A stretch of 64,000 nt of DNA from the NCBI RefSeq assembly GCF_963678635.1, contig NC_087062.1:84280012-84344011 (forward strand), written 5' to 3'. This DNA is from Symsagittifera roscoffensis. Lineage: Eukaryota > Xenacoelomorpha > Acoela > Convolutidae. Positions 36,546 through 47,357 of this stretch are shown here, piece after piece. The translations under genes and the position numbers were made by a program. The notes below the pieces were generated by a model. The model saw nothing but the letters and a program-made list of their open reading frames with translations, was not told the origin of the DNA and did not search any database. How positions within the stretch are numbered: the stretch's first letter is position 1; every line of letters begins with the position of its first letter.

Positions 36546-36969
36546 TGAGCTTTGATTATCATCTAATGTTTGGTCCATATTCTTCTATTCGATTACTGGG
36601 AATAAATGCAGATTTGATGTTCGCGAGGGAAATTTCTATATATTGTAGCAAAAATTATGAGATGGAGAATGTTTCGCTCATGTGCAAGTAGTATAGGATG
36701 TTGTGACCACAGACATTTTCAGAAAAACTCAGATAGTACTTTTCTTTATTACCCTTGCGATAAACTTGTTTATTGCAATAGGGTACCACAGTTTTTTCCA
36801 GTAAATAACTTTGTTCACAGGATTCATCTCATCTGGATTTCTGGGCTCATCTCTAGTGGCGCCTTCTTTCAGAATAAATTCAATTATAAAAGAAGGTACC
36901 AGCACCCGTCTGAAGGCACTAATCGAACCTTACCAGGGCCTGTTTTTTTTCGAAAATGAAATATTCTGT

Positions 36970-38094
36970 TTCAAATAAAATTGTCGGACAATTATTTGTC
37001 TGCTTATGCTTTGTCGGCTTAGTTACCACATCTTTGAATCGTTTTTCTTAAAGCGCGCATTCTTAATATTGCTTCACTCTTGCAATTTATTCCTTCAATT
37101 TTTAATTTTACCTACCTTGACTTCGTATTTCCTTTTTATCGCTTAAAACTTCATTCGGCTTGAATTATTTTGGCCGGTTGTGTATCGACTTAGTGACGGA
37201 ACTATGTGTCGTTACAAGGTTAATACATGTATACTCTTCTCCGCATGTTTTAAAATGATTGTATTTTTACCACTCGGGTTTTTTTAGTTTCTTTTTTTTT
37301 CGTCTTGATAGGTTTCGGCTTGTTAATTTACGTATAAAAAACTAAATGAACTGGAAGTTTTCATTCCTATAATGGGTTGGTGTCAGGGTACTTTTGGAGG
37401 TTGCGCATTGGGCGTCCAAGTATGACGGCTCAATTTTTTTTGGTTTTCGAGATATTGCAGTTTTTACTATGTCTTTTTTTTTTCAAAAAACTTAGATATA
37501 CAAAATTAACCTAACTTGAGAAGCTCAACTCTATCGTGGGGTGCTTTCAGGGTACACTCAGGGATTGCAAATCTGGCATCCACATTAGACAGCTGGAATT
37601 TTTTTGGCTTCCGAGTTGTGGCGATTATTTTATGACTTTTTTCAAAAATTTTGAATTTGAATAAAAATTTTAACCGATCTTGAAATTCTCTACCTCGATG
37701 GTTGGGTTTTGTCAGGGTACATTCAGGGGATACTGTCAGGATACAAATCTGTGCTCTAATTTTTATTGCTGAAATCTATTTTGTTTCTGAGATATGGCGT
37801 TGCTTATGATTTCTCAAAAAAAACTTAGGTTTAAAAGCAACCTATGGAAATTGAAGTTTTCAACCCTATAATGGATTGCTGTCAGGTAGCAATTTTTTTC
37901 TCTAAATTTACCTGCTTTAGTCATTTTCTTTTTCGATATTTGGCGCTTTTTCATGAAATAGATTCCTCTGATAGATGAACTCAGCTCATAAATAATTAAT
38001 GTTTGCATTAAATATCGCTGGTTTACTACATGTTTTTGTTCTTTTTACTTTTAACGATAAATTTGGAGCACCGTAGGTGCGAGTCATGTGCTAG
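36970..38094 (+). mobile_element. Helentron-like element, unit 1 copy
   Basis: A 5' block (TTTGTCGGCTTAGTTACC at about 37010) is followed by four ~160-bp tandem units (near 37373, 37526, 37690 and 37860, each with a GTCAGGGTAC-like core and CGAGATAT.GCG). It ends in hairpin GCACC-GTA-GGTGC and CTAG at 38094. Its first tandem unit contains the intact site that received the LINE in unit 2. Confidence 0.6.
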
Positions 38095-39360
38095 TTTTTA
38101 CGAATTCCAGGCTTTTTTCTACTTTTTTTATTGCGCTTTATAGAGCTGCTTTTTGTCGTCGTGTTTGCGAAGTGCAGCTTCGCCTCTGTGTAGATTGTGT
38201 TGCACATACCAGCTTGGGACGTTAGTGTGATATTACACATCCCCGTTTTCTGACAGAACTCGCAAAAAAGCTTATTTGAAGGAGCTTTTGCTGCATAGCA
38301 TGGTCAATTTGATAGCATATGTTCTACCTGCTTTATTATTGGCTAGTGCTTGCCTATTGCCAAGTGATCATGCGGCAGATGCGACGACAGCTGACTCGTA
38401 ATCTACAGGTTGACGATTTAATTTCGTCATATTAAATTTTTTTCAGACGTTTTTTTTCGTATTTTTCCCTGCCATTTTTGCTTTTTTGCCGTTTTCATGC
38501 CAATCTTGCGATTTCCAGCTTTGTTTTTGTCTTAGATATAAAGTTTTAGTTCATCTGCCTGATTTCATCACCCTGATTTTACGTTTGAAGTTACATTATT
38601 GTGAGCGTTTAAGACAGAAAATAAATATTTCCTCTTTTTAATTCACTTAAATTTAGCATATCATATTGGTTTCGCTCCTCTTCAACTTCATACAATTTCA
38701 CTCCCTACTTTTGTTGCCTTAGCAATTTAAGATCGCTACATTTTAAAACCATTTCTATGACTTAACACCGTTTTAATCCAAAATGAAAAGAAAACTTACT
38801 TCAAAGGGGACTTCGGTAAACATCAAAGAATTAAAAGAGAGAAATTTTGCCATTTAAAGACAGACAATTTTGCGCTACTTAATTTGCTCAAGTTTTGTAC
38901 AGAAATTACCTTGCAAATAATTTCAATGAATTGTTTCAGACTGAAGTGAAATGGCCTTGCCAATTTTTTCAATCATTATCTATGAATTTAGGTCAGTAAA
39001 CAAAGAGGAATTGAAATTTTACAACGCTTAACAGTAATATATAGCGAGTCCCTTCTGTCATACAGGAACCCCATGTACCTGTAGGCAATTGTATACTAAA
39101 TTTTCAAAATTGAGTTTAAGTTACTGAAAGCTACTTAAGAATGAAAAAGCACTCTTGTTTTCAGTTTCTTGGTTAAGTTTTTCTGCTATATTCAGATACA
39201 CATTTTTGTGTCTGCCTTTGGTTAACGCTAAAATTCAACGAGTATGGTTAGTGTTGTTGTATTTTTGCTTTGATTTGTAATTGTCGCAATTGTTTTTGAT
39301 GTATGAAAAGCGGGCTTTGGGACATAAAAAATAGTTGTTATTTATAAAATGTGACTTTAG

Positions 39361-40330
39361 ATCGCCCGAATACATGGCAATCAATGACGATGCCATAGCT
39401 TGTGTGAGGAGAATTTTTAACGTTCCAAATAACTACAAGGTCATGTTTATGGCTGGAGGGGGGACTGGTCAGTTTGCGGCAGTGCCTTTGAATCTGTCAG
39501 CCGAAGGCAAATCAGCCGACTACTGTGTCTCGGGAACCTGGTCCGAAAAAGCTTTTAAGGAGGCAAAGAAATTCGGCAACTCAAACTGTGTATTTTCTGT
39601 GAACAAGTTTACGACTATTCCTGGCGAAAGTACGTGGAGCCGAGACAAGGATGCGAGCTATCTGTATTATTGCGACAACGAGACCATCCACGGAGTCGAG
39701 TTTCCATTCATTCCGAGTAACGAAGGAGACTTTGCTAACGTCCCGGTTGTGGCTGACATGAGTTCGAATCTGGGAACTCGGATTTTTGACGTGAACAGAT
39801 TTGGAGTAATTTACGCAACTGTGCAGAAAAATCTCGGACCAGCTGGATGTACAATTGTTATTGCTCGTGAGGATCTGCTGGGGAGGCCGAGGTCATTCTG
39901 TCCCTCAGTTTTGGACTATTCTCAGACATCTAAAGCCAATTCGCTAATGAATACTCCAGTTACTTACAGTGTGTACATGACTAAACTAGTGATGGAATGG
40001 ATTGAGGACAATGGCGGGCTCTCTCAGATGGAAAATGATTCGAAAGCGAAGTCACAGTTGCTCTATGACGTCATAGACAGCTCGGATGGTTTCTATTCGT
40101 CAGTTGTCGACAAGATGTTCAGATCTCGTGTCAATGTCGTCTTCAGATTGAAAGACGGAGACGAACAACTGGAAGCTGCGTTTATTTCGGCAGCTAAAAA
40201 GAACAACTTGCTGTCACTGAAGGGACATAGAAGTGTTGGAGGAATAAGAGCTTCAATCTATAATGCAATTTCCTTGAAAATGGTTGAAAAGTTAGCACAA
40301 TTTATGAGAGATTTTCAGAAGAGTAACTGA
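39361..40330 (+). CDS. Second copy of PSAT exon 2 (orphan catalytic exon)
   Basis: The exon encodes the same 322 residues as 33310-34279, from ..[10 protein letters not shown] to MRDFQKSN, including the PLP lysine motif VQKNLGPAG. The acceptor (GTGACTTTAG) is intact, but there is no copy of exon 1 between the two exons. Without its own first exon it can only be expressed by splicing from exon 1 at 31080 over exon 2 (an ~8.3-kb intron) or from an unseen new start. Near-complete identity means the duplication is very young or is two haplotypes joined by the assembler. Confidence 0.8.
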
Positions 40331-41185
40331 TGCGTGAAATTCAAGTTCAACTGTCAAGCTTAAGCTTAAATTGACTGTTTGTACTCTGAGTTTAAAATGA
40401 CTGTAAGTTTTAAAAAGTTGGATATTATTGAAACTTTTTTGTAAATGGTAATTGATAAATCAAGGTAATTCATATATTCGAGGATTCATTGAGATCTTTG
40501 AAATCGTTCAAATATTTATGAGCGATATGATGTCTTAGTGTATTGGTCATCTGTTTGCTTTCTTAGAAAGTACCAGAGTACCTCATTAATTTTAGTTTTT
40601 TTCTTTTACCGAGAATTTCATGAAGATGAAACCTTTTTCGTTATAAATTATTCGCGTTAAGCGCTGTAGCAATGCCGAAAGGGGCGGCTCCTAATATAGT
40701 TATAACAAATATTATAACCAACCTTGGCCCAAAAACCAATTATGCTCTGCAATAAAACGTTGAAAAGCGCCAATTTTGAAAAAAAAACACTCGGGCACCA
40801 AAAACCTTCTGACAGCCAAAATATTGTCACAGCCGAAATATTTTCAATTCCGGGTAATTTTTTTTCTAAATTATTACACTGCACAATGCAAAGTGACTAT
40901 GGGAAATTTAAGACCAGTGACGAAAAAATACATAAATTGAAAAAAAAAATTCCTTTCAAAATGTGAGCTAAGAATTTTCGCGAGAAAAATTAAATTTTTA
41001 TAAATTGTTGTAAAAATTTCTTTAGAATTTGTATGTCTTCACCTACCTTTGAGTTGAAAAAAATTTGGCTGCCATTTCGTTTTGTTTAAATACCTAATAA
41101 TTTTTTTTTGCAACGCTGTACATTATGGGAAATAACTTTTCATTGGGGCATCTTTCTGTCTAATCGCGCTCAATAGTTAGAAGTG

Positions 41186-41337
41186 TCGGATCTCTTTAAC
41201 TATAATCACCCTTTTTGCAAAAGGGGGATACTCGTTACTAGGAATAAAATTCGCATATGCTTAACCGTTGATTTGTTTTTTATAGGGAGGTATTCGTTAC
41301 TAGGTACCCGAAAGGGGATATAGTTAAAGAGATCCGA
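41186..41337. mobile_element. 152-bp MITE, unit 2 copy
   Basis: Same 19-bp inverted ends as at 35134-35285; it was carried along by the segmental duplication rather than by a new insertion. Confidence 0.8.
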
Positions 41338-42313
41338 AGTGTCTTTCTTGCCTGAGAAAAAAGTTGGGCTAATCAAGCATGCACAAACTACTAAAACAGG
41401 ATATCAGAAATCACTTATGAATTCAGAAAGAAAGTGTCCCGTATTTTGAATGAAGAGGGAAACCTATCTGTATACTCAACTAATGAAGATTTTTATAGGT
41501 AAATTACTGATCGGTATGGCATAATAGTAGGTTATGAGCAGGATATAAATGTACTCAAAGCATTCAGACTATGGTTGGATGCGGTGCAATCAGAACAGAA
41601 TGGTCTGATCACACTTATTTTTGCGGTTAAATTTGATTTTTTTGAATGATTCATCACGCACGAAAGGCAAAAAACGTGAATTACTGAGTTTCAAAAACGG
41701 ATTTCATAAAATATTGCCAAAAATTAAAGTTTTAACCTGATGCATTTTTTCTTCAAAATTAGAGTCTAAAAACTGTTTTTGAAAATTGCTCAAAATTTAT
41801 CACTTGTTTTTGGTTTCCATGAAAAAATATGTTTATTGCAGTCACCGTTTGATCTCGATTAAAAAAGAGTAAATTGTACTCAAGTTACCCAAATTTATGG
41901 AATAAATGAACATGTTCCTAGCTCATAGAAGTAGGGAAATTTGTGTTAATGCCCATTGTTTCACATACTATGAAGTATCACAAAAATGTATAATATAATG
42001 TCATTTTCAAGTCTTTCAGTCGTTACGAAATTATATCGATATCAAGAAAAAGGATTTGAAGTTAATTGTTTTTCAGGTTTATGTCAGTCTATTTTTATTA
42101 TATGTTGTAGCATAATGCAAAAATAGTTGTTCTCACTCTTTAATCAAGCTATTAGTAATTGGTTAATAAAGTTCAGTTTCAGTACCTTCTCGACCCACTT
42201 GCACTAAAACCTTAGAAATTTTCAAATATTGGTGAATCCAAGAATTATTAGTGTAGTATTACGAACCTTTTTTCTAATTTAACTCGCTAATAAAAGTGTT
42301 CATTATTGCTTAT

Positions 42314-42596
42314 TTGGTGGTCTTTTTGCTATAGTCAGGATCTGTAGTATTGGAAATTTCATAGCACCTGTTCTCAGCTTTATTTGAGGCTAGTCTTTGT
42401 AATTTATTAAGCGTCCGTGGATGAGTGGTTAGTGCGTGAGAATCCTAATCTCTAGGTCGAAGATCGAATCCGAGACAAAGCCAAATTTTAACTAATTCGA
42501 GGCTCATTTCTTCTTTTTCTTAATGCTTTTTATAGAGCTGCTTTTTGTCGTGTTCTCACTAGTGTTTACGAAGCGCAGCTGGGCCTATGTGTCGAA
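42314..42596 (+). mobile_element. tRNA-derived SINE, unit 2 copy
   Basis: Nearly identical to 36263-36545, with the same A-box-like and B-box-like elements; duplicated with the unit. Confidence 0.75.
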
Positions 42597-43351
42597 CTGA
42601 GCTTTGATTATCATCTAATGTTTGGTCCATATTCTTCTATTCGATTACTGGGAATAAATGCAGATTTGATGTTCGCGAGGGAAATTTCTATATATTGTAG
42701 CAAAAATTATGAGATGGAGAATGTTTCGCTCATGTGCAAGTAGTATAGGATGTTGTGACCACAGACATTTTCAGAAAAACTCAGATAGTACTTTTCTTTA
42801 TTACCCTTGCGATAAACTTGTTTATTGCAATAGGGTACCACAGTTTTTTCCAGTAAATAACTTTGTTCACAGGATTCATCTCATCTGGATTTCTGGGCTC
42901 ATCTCTAGTGGCGCCTTCTTTCAGAATAAATTCAATTATAAAAGAAGGTACCAGCACCCGTCTGAAGGCACTAATCGAACCTTACCAGGGCCTGTTTTTT
43001 TTCGAAAATGAAATATTCTGTTTCAAATAAAATTGTCGGACAATTATTTGTCTGCTTATGCTTTGTCGGCTTAGTTACCACATCTTTGAATCGTTTTTCT
43101 TAAAGCGCGCATTCTTAATATTGCTTCACTCTTGCAATTTATTCCTTCAATTTTTAATTTTACCTACCTTGACTTCGTATTTCCTTTTTATCGCTTAAAA
43201 CTTCATTCGGCTTGAATTATTTTGGCCGGTTGTGTATCGACTTAGTGACGGAACTATGTGTCGTTACAAGGTTAATACATGTATACTCTTCTCCGCATGT
43301 TTTAAAATGATTGTATTTTTACCACTCGGGTTTTTTTAGTTTCTTTTTTTT

Positions 43352-43473
43352 TCGTCTTGATAGGTTTCGGCTTGTTAATTTACGTATAAAAAACTAAATG
43401 AACTGGAAGTTTTCATTCCTATAATGGGTTGGTGTCAGGGTACTTTTGGAGGTTGCGCATTGGGCGTCCAAGT
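43352..43473. repeat. LINE target-site duplication, left copy (~122 bp)
   Basis: The sequence from TCGTCTTGATAGG to GCGTCCAAGT is repeated at 47236-47357 on the other side of the LINE but occurs once in the empty site of unit 1 (37300-37421). Edge bases are ambiguous by one or two. Confidence 0.93.
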
Positions 43474-46400
43474 TGTTGTTGTTGTTGTTAGCCCACGCGG
43501 GTCGGGTTGGGCTCTTCTGTCTCCAGGTCAAGGAACTTAGCAACCTCTACCGGCCGAAGCCACAGGTCTGCTGGGGTGAGTGGGGAGGGGTTTTGGGAGC
43601 AGTTGAAAAGGTGACATGTTGTGTGGGGGGCAAGGGAACAGGTTGGGCAAAGGTGGGAGATGGAGCTGTCGAGGCGGGATAGGTAAGTGTTAAGGAGCCG
43701 GCTGTAGCCAGACCGGAGTTGGGAGAGCTTACAGCGCGTGGGACGTGGGAGAGATTTTTCAGAGGGGTCAATCTTTGGGGGAGGGATACAAATAACTTTA
43801 GACGGAGGGGTTTCGGCTAGGAACTTGGTTACAAGGGAGGTATGGTTGTCTTTTAAAATTGGTTTGTAGTAGTTAAAAATAAAAGTGGAGACTTCGTCTC
43901 GGTCGTCCAGAACTAGAGGGTGGTTTGCGTAGACTGAAAAGTCGGTTAAAATTTTCTGGGTGTCTTCTTTGAAGCAGCTTATAATTGAGGGGCGAAGTAG
44001 ACGGGGAGGAGGGGGATGTGAATGTATAAAATTAATGGGATGGTGGGAACGATAGGTAGAGATAAGAAATTGAGATGACAGAAGGGTATGGTGGTCTTTG
44101 ATCGTTAGGATTTCAGATTCACTGTGCAGGTGGGCAGTTGAACTCATTAGATTTGATCCAGTAACAACGCGAAGGGATTGGTTTTGGGCAACCTGCAGGC
44201 AATTTATGGAGGTGTTACTTGATGCGTGGGACCATGCGGGGGCTGCATAGTCAAGTATTGGGCGAATTAAAGCTTTAAAAGTTAGGAGGAGGGTTTCTTT
44301 GGAGTGACCCCAGGTTGATCCTGCTAATGCCTTCAGGATTCCGATCCTGCGTCTGGCCTTTTCAGCGGATTGTTTGCAGTGAGTGGCAAAACAAAGTGTT
44401 GGATCAAATGTCACCCCTAAGATTGTTGGATTTTTGTTTAGGGGTAGCGCCTCGTTATTTAAAAGAACACTAGGTGTTTTATTAAATTCTTTGTTATAAG
44501 AGGAGAAAAGTGTAACTGATCCTTTAGAGGACGCGAAACTTAGTTTGCGTGAGGTGAAAAAATCGTAGAGCCTTTTTAGGTAGCTATTGAGGGAGTTTGA
44601 GGCGATATCAATATCGGAACTGCTTGCGAAGGGGTGGAAATCGTCTGCATACGAAACAAGGTTTACATTATCGGGAGGTGGCGGTGCATCATGGACATAA
44701 AAATTGAAGAGTGTGGGTGATAAAACAGAACCTTGGGGTACGCCACAGTGGATTATTCGATGGGGGGATGTGTGTTCACGGAATGAGGTGGCAGCCTGTC
44801 GACCATTAAGGTAATTACTTAGCCAGCGGACTAGACTTCTTGGGAGGGGAGTGTCATGAACGAGTTCCACAAGTGAGCGATGACACACCATGTCGAAAGC
44901 CTTAGATAAGTCAAGTGTGGCCAGTACCGTACGTTTAGGGGGGCGATTTTGGTTAAAACCGTCTGAAATGTAAAATTCGAGAGTGGAGAGAGCTGTGGTG
45001 GTGGAGTGAAAAGGGCGGAAGCCGTGTTGGTGTTTGGCGTTGGGGAGATGTTTGGTAAAGATGGGGTGAACGAGCCTCTCCAGAATTTTAACTGCTGGGC
45101 AGAGTAAGGATATAGGTCTGTAAGATGTTGATTGTTTAAGATCCTTATTGGGCTTTGGAAGCGGTGCAATTTTTGAATTTTTCCAAATTTGGGGGATAAT
45201 GTTTTCGGACAAAGAGATATTAAAAAGGTATGTTAAGTATTGAGTAGCAAGTGGGCCGAGATGTTTAAGATGTATATTACAGAGGCCGTCGGGACCTAGC
45301 GCTCGCGATGGTTTGCTGTCTGCAATGGCTTGTTTAGTATTTTCAGGGGTAAAAATTGGGCTGTCTGACAGTGGTAGTTTGGCAATTTTTCTTCTCGTTA
45401 TACGAAGGAGTTTGTCAGAGGCGTGGGGTCTCGCATTGGTGAATTGTTTGTTAAAAGAGCTGGTAATATCACGAGGTGAGTGTATGGGTTTAGAACCAAA
45501 AGTAATGGGGTGTCTTCCTGCCACGGGCTTAGATCCATTTAAGGAGCGTACCACTTTCCAGAACTTTCTGGCACCAGTGCGGTAGTCGCAAGTCCGGAGG
45601 AATTCTCGCCATTTATTTTCTTGTCCTTTGCTGTCTGTTTCATGAGTCTACAGTTCAGTTGGGATATGACTTCTGGGGGGAGATTTTGTTTTCGGCTTAA
45701 ATCTCTTTCGGCGGCTAGGGCAGTGGACTCGGGGGAAAGAGAGGGAGTGAAGTGGCGAATACGGCCAGCGGGGATGTGGTGGCGTGCTGCCCTGAGCACC
45801 AGGTCCCTCAAGAATTTCTCTCCAGCGGCAACTCCGGAAGGTGGAACCGCTGAAAAGAAACCCTCCTCAATTTCCTCTGTGAATTTGATCCAATCTGCTT
45901 TTAAAAAATTTACAAAAGTCCTTTTAGGCGAAAAATTTATAAAATCATCCAAGGGTAGTTCTAGAAGAATGGGTAGGTGATCTGATCCTAGAGATTTAAT
46001 TGGGGTCCATGATGTGGAGAGTAAGAGCGATTGGGATGCGAGGGAAATATCTGGTGACGAGAGTTGGTTTTCTGAGTTAAAAGGGACTCTGGTTTGTGTG
46101 TCATCATTTAATGGAGCAAAGGTGGATTCGGTTATTTCATTGCTAAGTACAGAGCCGCGTTGATCTTCCTCGATGTTGGAGTTCCATAGTTGTGAATGTG
46201 CGTTGGCATCTCCGAGTACTAAGGCGTCCCCAGGTTCAAGTAGTTCGGCAAGGGACGCAGAGTAACCAGGGGGACAGCTCGAGCGAGGGGGGATGTAGAA
46301 ATTATAAATACGAAGCTTGGATGAACTGGCTACCACTGATATGCCCATAGCCTCTAGTGTTCCATCGTTGTTAATATTTATTTCTTCGTATTGTATCGAC

Positions 46401-47235
46401 TCATGTATGGCTATGAGAAGACCGCCCCCTTCTTTTTCTCGATCTTTTCTAATTAAAGTGTAGTGTGAGCCAAGTGAGGGGTTTCGAGATTTCTTTCTTA
46501 ATTTAGTTTCTTGGAAGACAGCAATATGAATTTGATTTTGAGATAAGAAAGCAGCAATTTCGGGTGCTTTTCCGGAGATACCGTTGCAATTAAATTGAAG
46601 GATTTTTAAAAGGCCTTTGGCAGGGTGTGGTGAACTATTTACATTATTAACAGCAGTATGATTAAAATGGTTGTTTGAACTTGAGTTATTTACACTATTT
46701 ACACGATTACGATTTGCGCGATTTTGGGAGGAGGAATTATTATTCGAGGAGGTGGGAAGGGTGGGAGGGGGAGGGGGGTTAGGGAGGTGGGGTTGGGGGG
46801 CGGTTAGGGAAGTTGAACAAGTTTGGGAGTTGGGGGTGGTCAAGTTAGAGGACCTGGTGCCTGGGGGAGGTAAAATGTAGGTAGAGGTACAGGTAGGGCA
46901 ATAGTAGTCAAGGTGGTGTTGGTTAAGGTGGGTAAGACCACTACATTTAAGGTGAATGTAACCACAGATGTGGCACCAGACGCTGGGCTGGGTGCGTTTG
47001 ATGCGGAAAGAGCAAGGGGAGCAAAAGTAAGGCCCTGGACCAGGGTTTGGATTAATGCCGGAGCGGAGTAGTAGTATAAGGATGAGCAGACGGAGCAGCC
47101 TGGCCGGCTTCAGACGCTCCGTAACCGAAAACCCGGAGACTTCGGAGCTTCTCCCGACCCAATGGGAGGGGGGGCTTGACGCCATTTGCATCTTGGTGGG
47201 GCCCAAGATGTCGGATCCACCACTGGAAGGCGGCA
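43474..47235 (-). mobile_element. Near-intact LINE (APE endonuclease + reverse transcriptase), 3.76 kb
   Basis: The element lies on the minus strand and is inserted in the Helentron-like repeat of duplication unit 2. It ends in an (AAC)n tail (plus strand GTTGTTGTTGTTGTT at about 43474-43487) that starts directly at the stop codon, so there is essentially no 3' UTR. The 5' edge is within a few bases of a possible ATG at 47236. Coding covers almost the whole length and is broken by only one frameshift. A composite of its two ends lies at 18.7-18.9 kb. The clade is probably within the Jockey/CR1/I-like group of endonuclease-bearing LINEs; I cannot place it more exactly. Confidence 0.93.
43488..45647 (-). 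CDS. LINE reverse transcriptase domain (frame 2)
   Basis: The frame is open from 45647; the first ATG-like start at 45554 is probably irrelevant because this part should be continuous with the endonuclease frame. Motifs in order are EFLRTCDYRTGARKFWKVV, LGPDGLCNIHLK, PLPKPNKD, YRPISLL, HGFRPFHSTTTAL, VLATLDLSKAFDMV (catalytic Asp), CGVPQGSVLSPTLF, LVSYADDFH (catalytic YADD), ILGVTFDP and LIRPILDYAAPAW. A cysteine/histidine cluster near the end (CPTCSLAPHTTCHLFNC) may be a nucleic-acid-binding zinc motif. It ends TRVG and a stop. The protein copies element RNA into DNA at the nicked target. Confidence 0.92.
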   Translation of the reverse strand, partial: THETDSKGQENKWREFLRTCDYRTGARKFWKVVRSLNGSKPVAGRHPITFGSKPIHSPRDITSSFNKQFTNARPHASDKLLRITRRKIAKLPLSDSPIFTPENTKQAIADSKPSRALGPDGLCNIHLKHLGPLATQYLTYLFNISLSENIIPQIWKNSKIAPLPKPNKDLKQSTSYRPISLLCPAVKILERLVHPIFTKHLPNAKHQHGFRPFHSTTTALSTLEFYISDGFNQNRPPKRTVLATLDLSKAFDMVCHRSLVELVHDTPLPRSLVRWLSNYLNGRQAATSFREHTSPHRIIHCGVPQGSVLSPTLFNFYVHDAPPPPDNVNLVSYADDFHPFASSSDIDIASNSLNSYLKRLYDFFTSRKLSFASSKGSVTLFSSYNKEFNKTPSVLLNNEALPLNKNPTILGVTFDPTLCFATHCKQSAEKARRRIGILKALAGSTWGHSKETLLLTFKALIRPILDYAAPAWSHASSNTSINCLQVAQNQSLRVVTGSNLMSSTAHLHSESEILTIKDHHTLLSSQFLISTYRSHHPINFIHSHPPPPRLLRPSIISCFKEDTQKILTDFSVYANHPLVLDDRDEVSTFIFNYYKPILKDNHTSLVTKFLAETPPSKVICIPPPKIDPSEKSLPRPTRCKLSQLRSGYSRLLNTYLSRLDSSISHLCPTCSLAPHTTCHLFNCSQNPSPLTPADLWLRPVEVAKFLDLETEEPNPTRVG

Positions 47236-47236
47236 T
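45539..47236 (-). CDS. LINE N-terminal region: 2A-like motif, PHD-like finger, APE endonuclease (frame 1)
   Basis: The likely start is MQMASS (about residue 16 of the open frame). A hydrophobic run RLLRLLILILLLRSG leads into INPNPGP, close to the 2A peptide ending NPGP. A PHD-like Cys/His finger follows (CSPC, WCHICG, HLKCSG, YYCPTC), then a Pro/Asn/Ser-rich linker. The apurinic endonuclease domain has LQFNCNGI, VFQETKL (catalytic Glu), GGGLLIAIHE, LGDANAHSQLW, SSPDISLA and SLGSDHLPIL. The frame ends at 45539, overlapping the reverse-transcriptase frame by 109 nt. Both frames would read through as one protein if one A were present in the A-run at 45616-45619, so a one-base deletion is the simplest explanation. 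Confidence 0.9.
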   Translation of the reverse strand: MPPSSGGSDILGPTKMQMASSPPSHWVGRSSEVSGFSVTERLKPARLLRLLILILLLRSGINPNPGPGPYFCSPCSFRIKRTQPSVWCHICGYIHLKCSGLTHLNQHHLDYYCPTCTSTYILPPPGTRSSNLTTPNSQTCSTSLTAPQPHLPNPPPPPTLPTSSNNNSSSQNRANRNRVNSVNNSSSNNHFNHTAVNNVNSSPHPAKGLLKILQFNCNGISGKAPEIAAFLSQNQIHIAVFQETKLRKKSRNPSLGSHYTLIRKDREKEGGGLLIAIHESIQYEEININNDGTLEAMGISVVASSSKLRIYNFYIPPRSSCPPGYSASLAELLEPGDALVLGDANAHSQLWNSNIEEDQRGSVLSNEITESTFAPLNDDTQTRVPFNSENQLSSPDISLASQSLLLSTSWTPIKSLGSDHLPILLELPLDDFINFSPKRTFVNFLKADWIKFTEEIEEGFFSAVPPSGVAAGEKFLRDLVLRAARHHIPAGRIRHFTPSLSPESTALAAERDLSRKQNLPPEVISQLNCRLMKQTAKDKKINGENSSGLATTALVPESSGKWYAP

Positions 47237-47357
47237 CGTCTTGATAGGTTTCGGCTTGTTAATTTACGTATAAAAAACTAAATGAACTGGAAGTTTTCAT
47301 TCCTATAATGGGTTGGTGTCAGGGTACTTTTGGAGGTTGCGCATTGGGCGTCCAAGT
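47236..47357. repeat. LINE target-site duplication, right copy (~122 bp)
   Basis: Direct repeat of 43352-43473, immediately 5' of the LINE (minus orientation). No differences between the two copies were noticed, which indicates a recent insertion. Confidence 0.93.

Larger units (their letters stand above)
32922..38972 (+). repeat. Tandem segmental duplication, unit 1 (6,051 bp)
   Basis: This unit is followed head-to-tail by a near-identical unit starting at 38973. It contains the last ~390 bp of PSAT intron 1, all of PSAT exon 2 and ~4.7 kb downstream. The two exon-2 copies encode the same protein and I found only one silent difference (GGG against GGA for a Gly). Flanks differ at roughly one base per hundred. 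The junction has TTTTTTCAATCA-type microhomology at both ends of the unit. Confidence 0.95.

Noticed and set aside
45600-45650. Programmed -1 frameshift site in the LINE
   Set aside because: No X-XXY-YYZ heptamer in the zero frame; a one-base deletion in the A-run explains the shift more simply.
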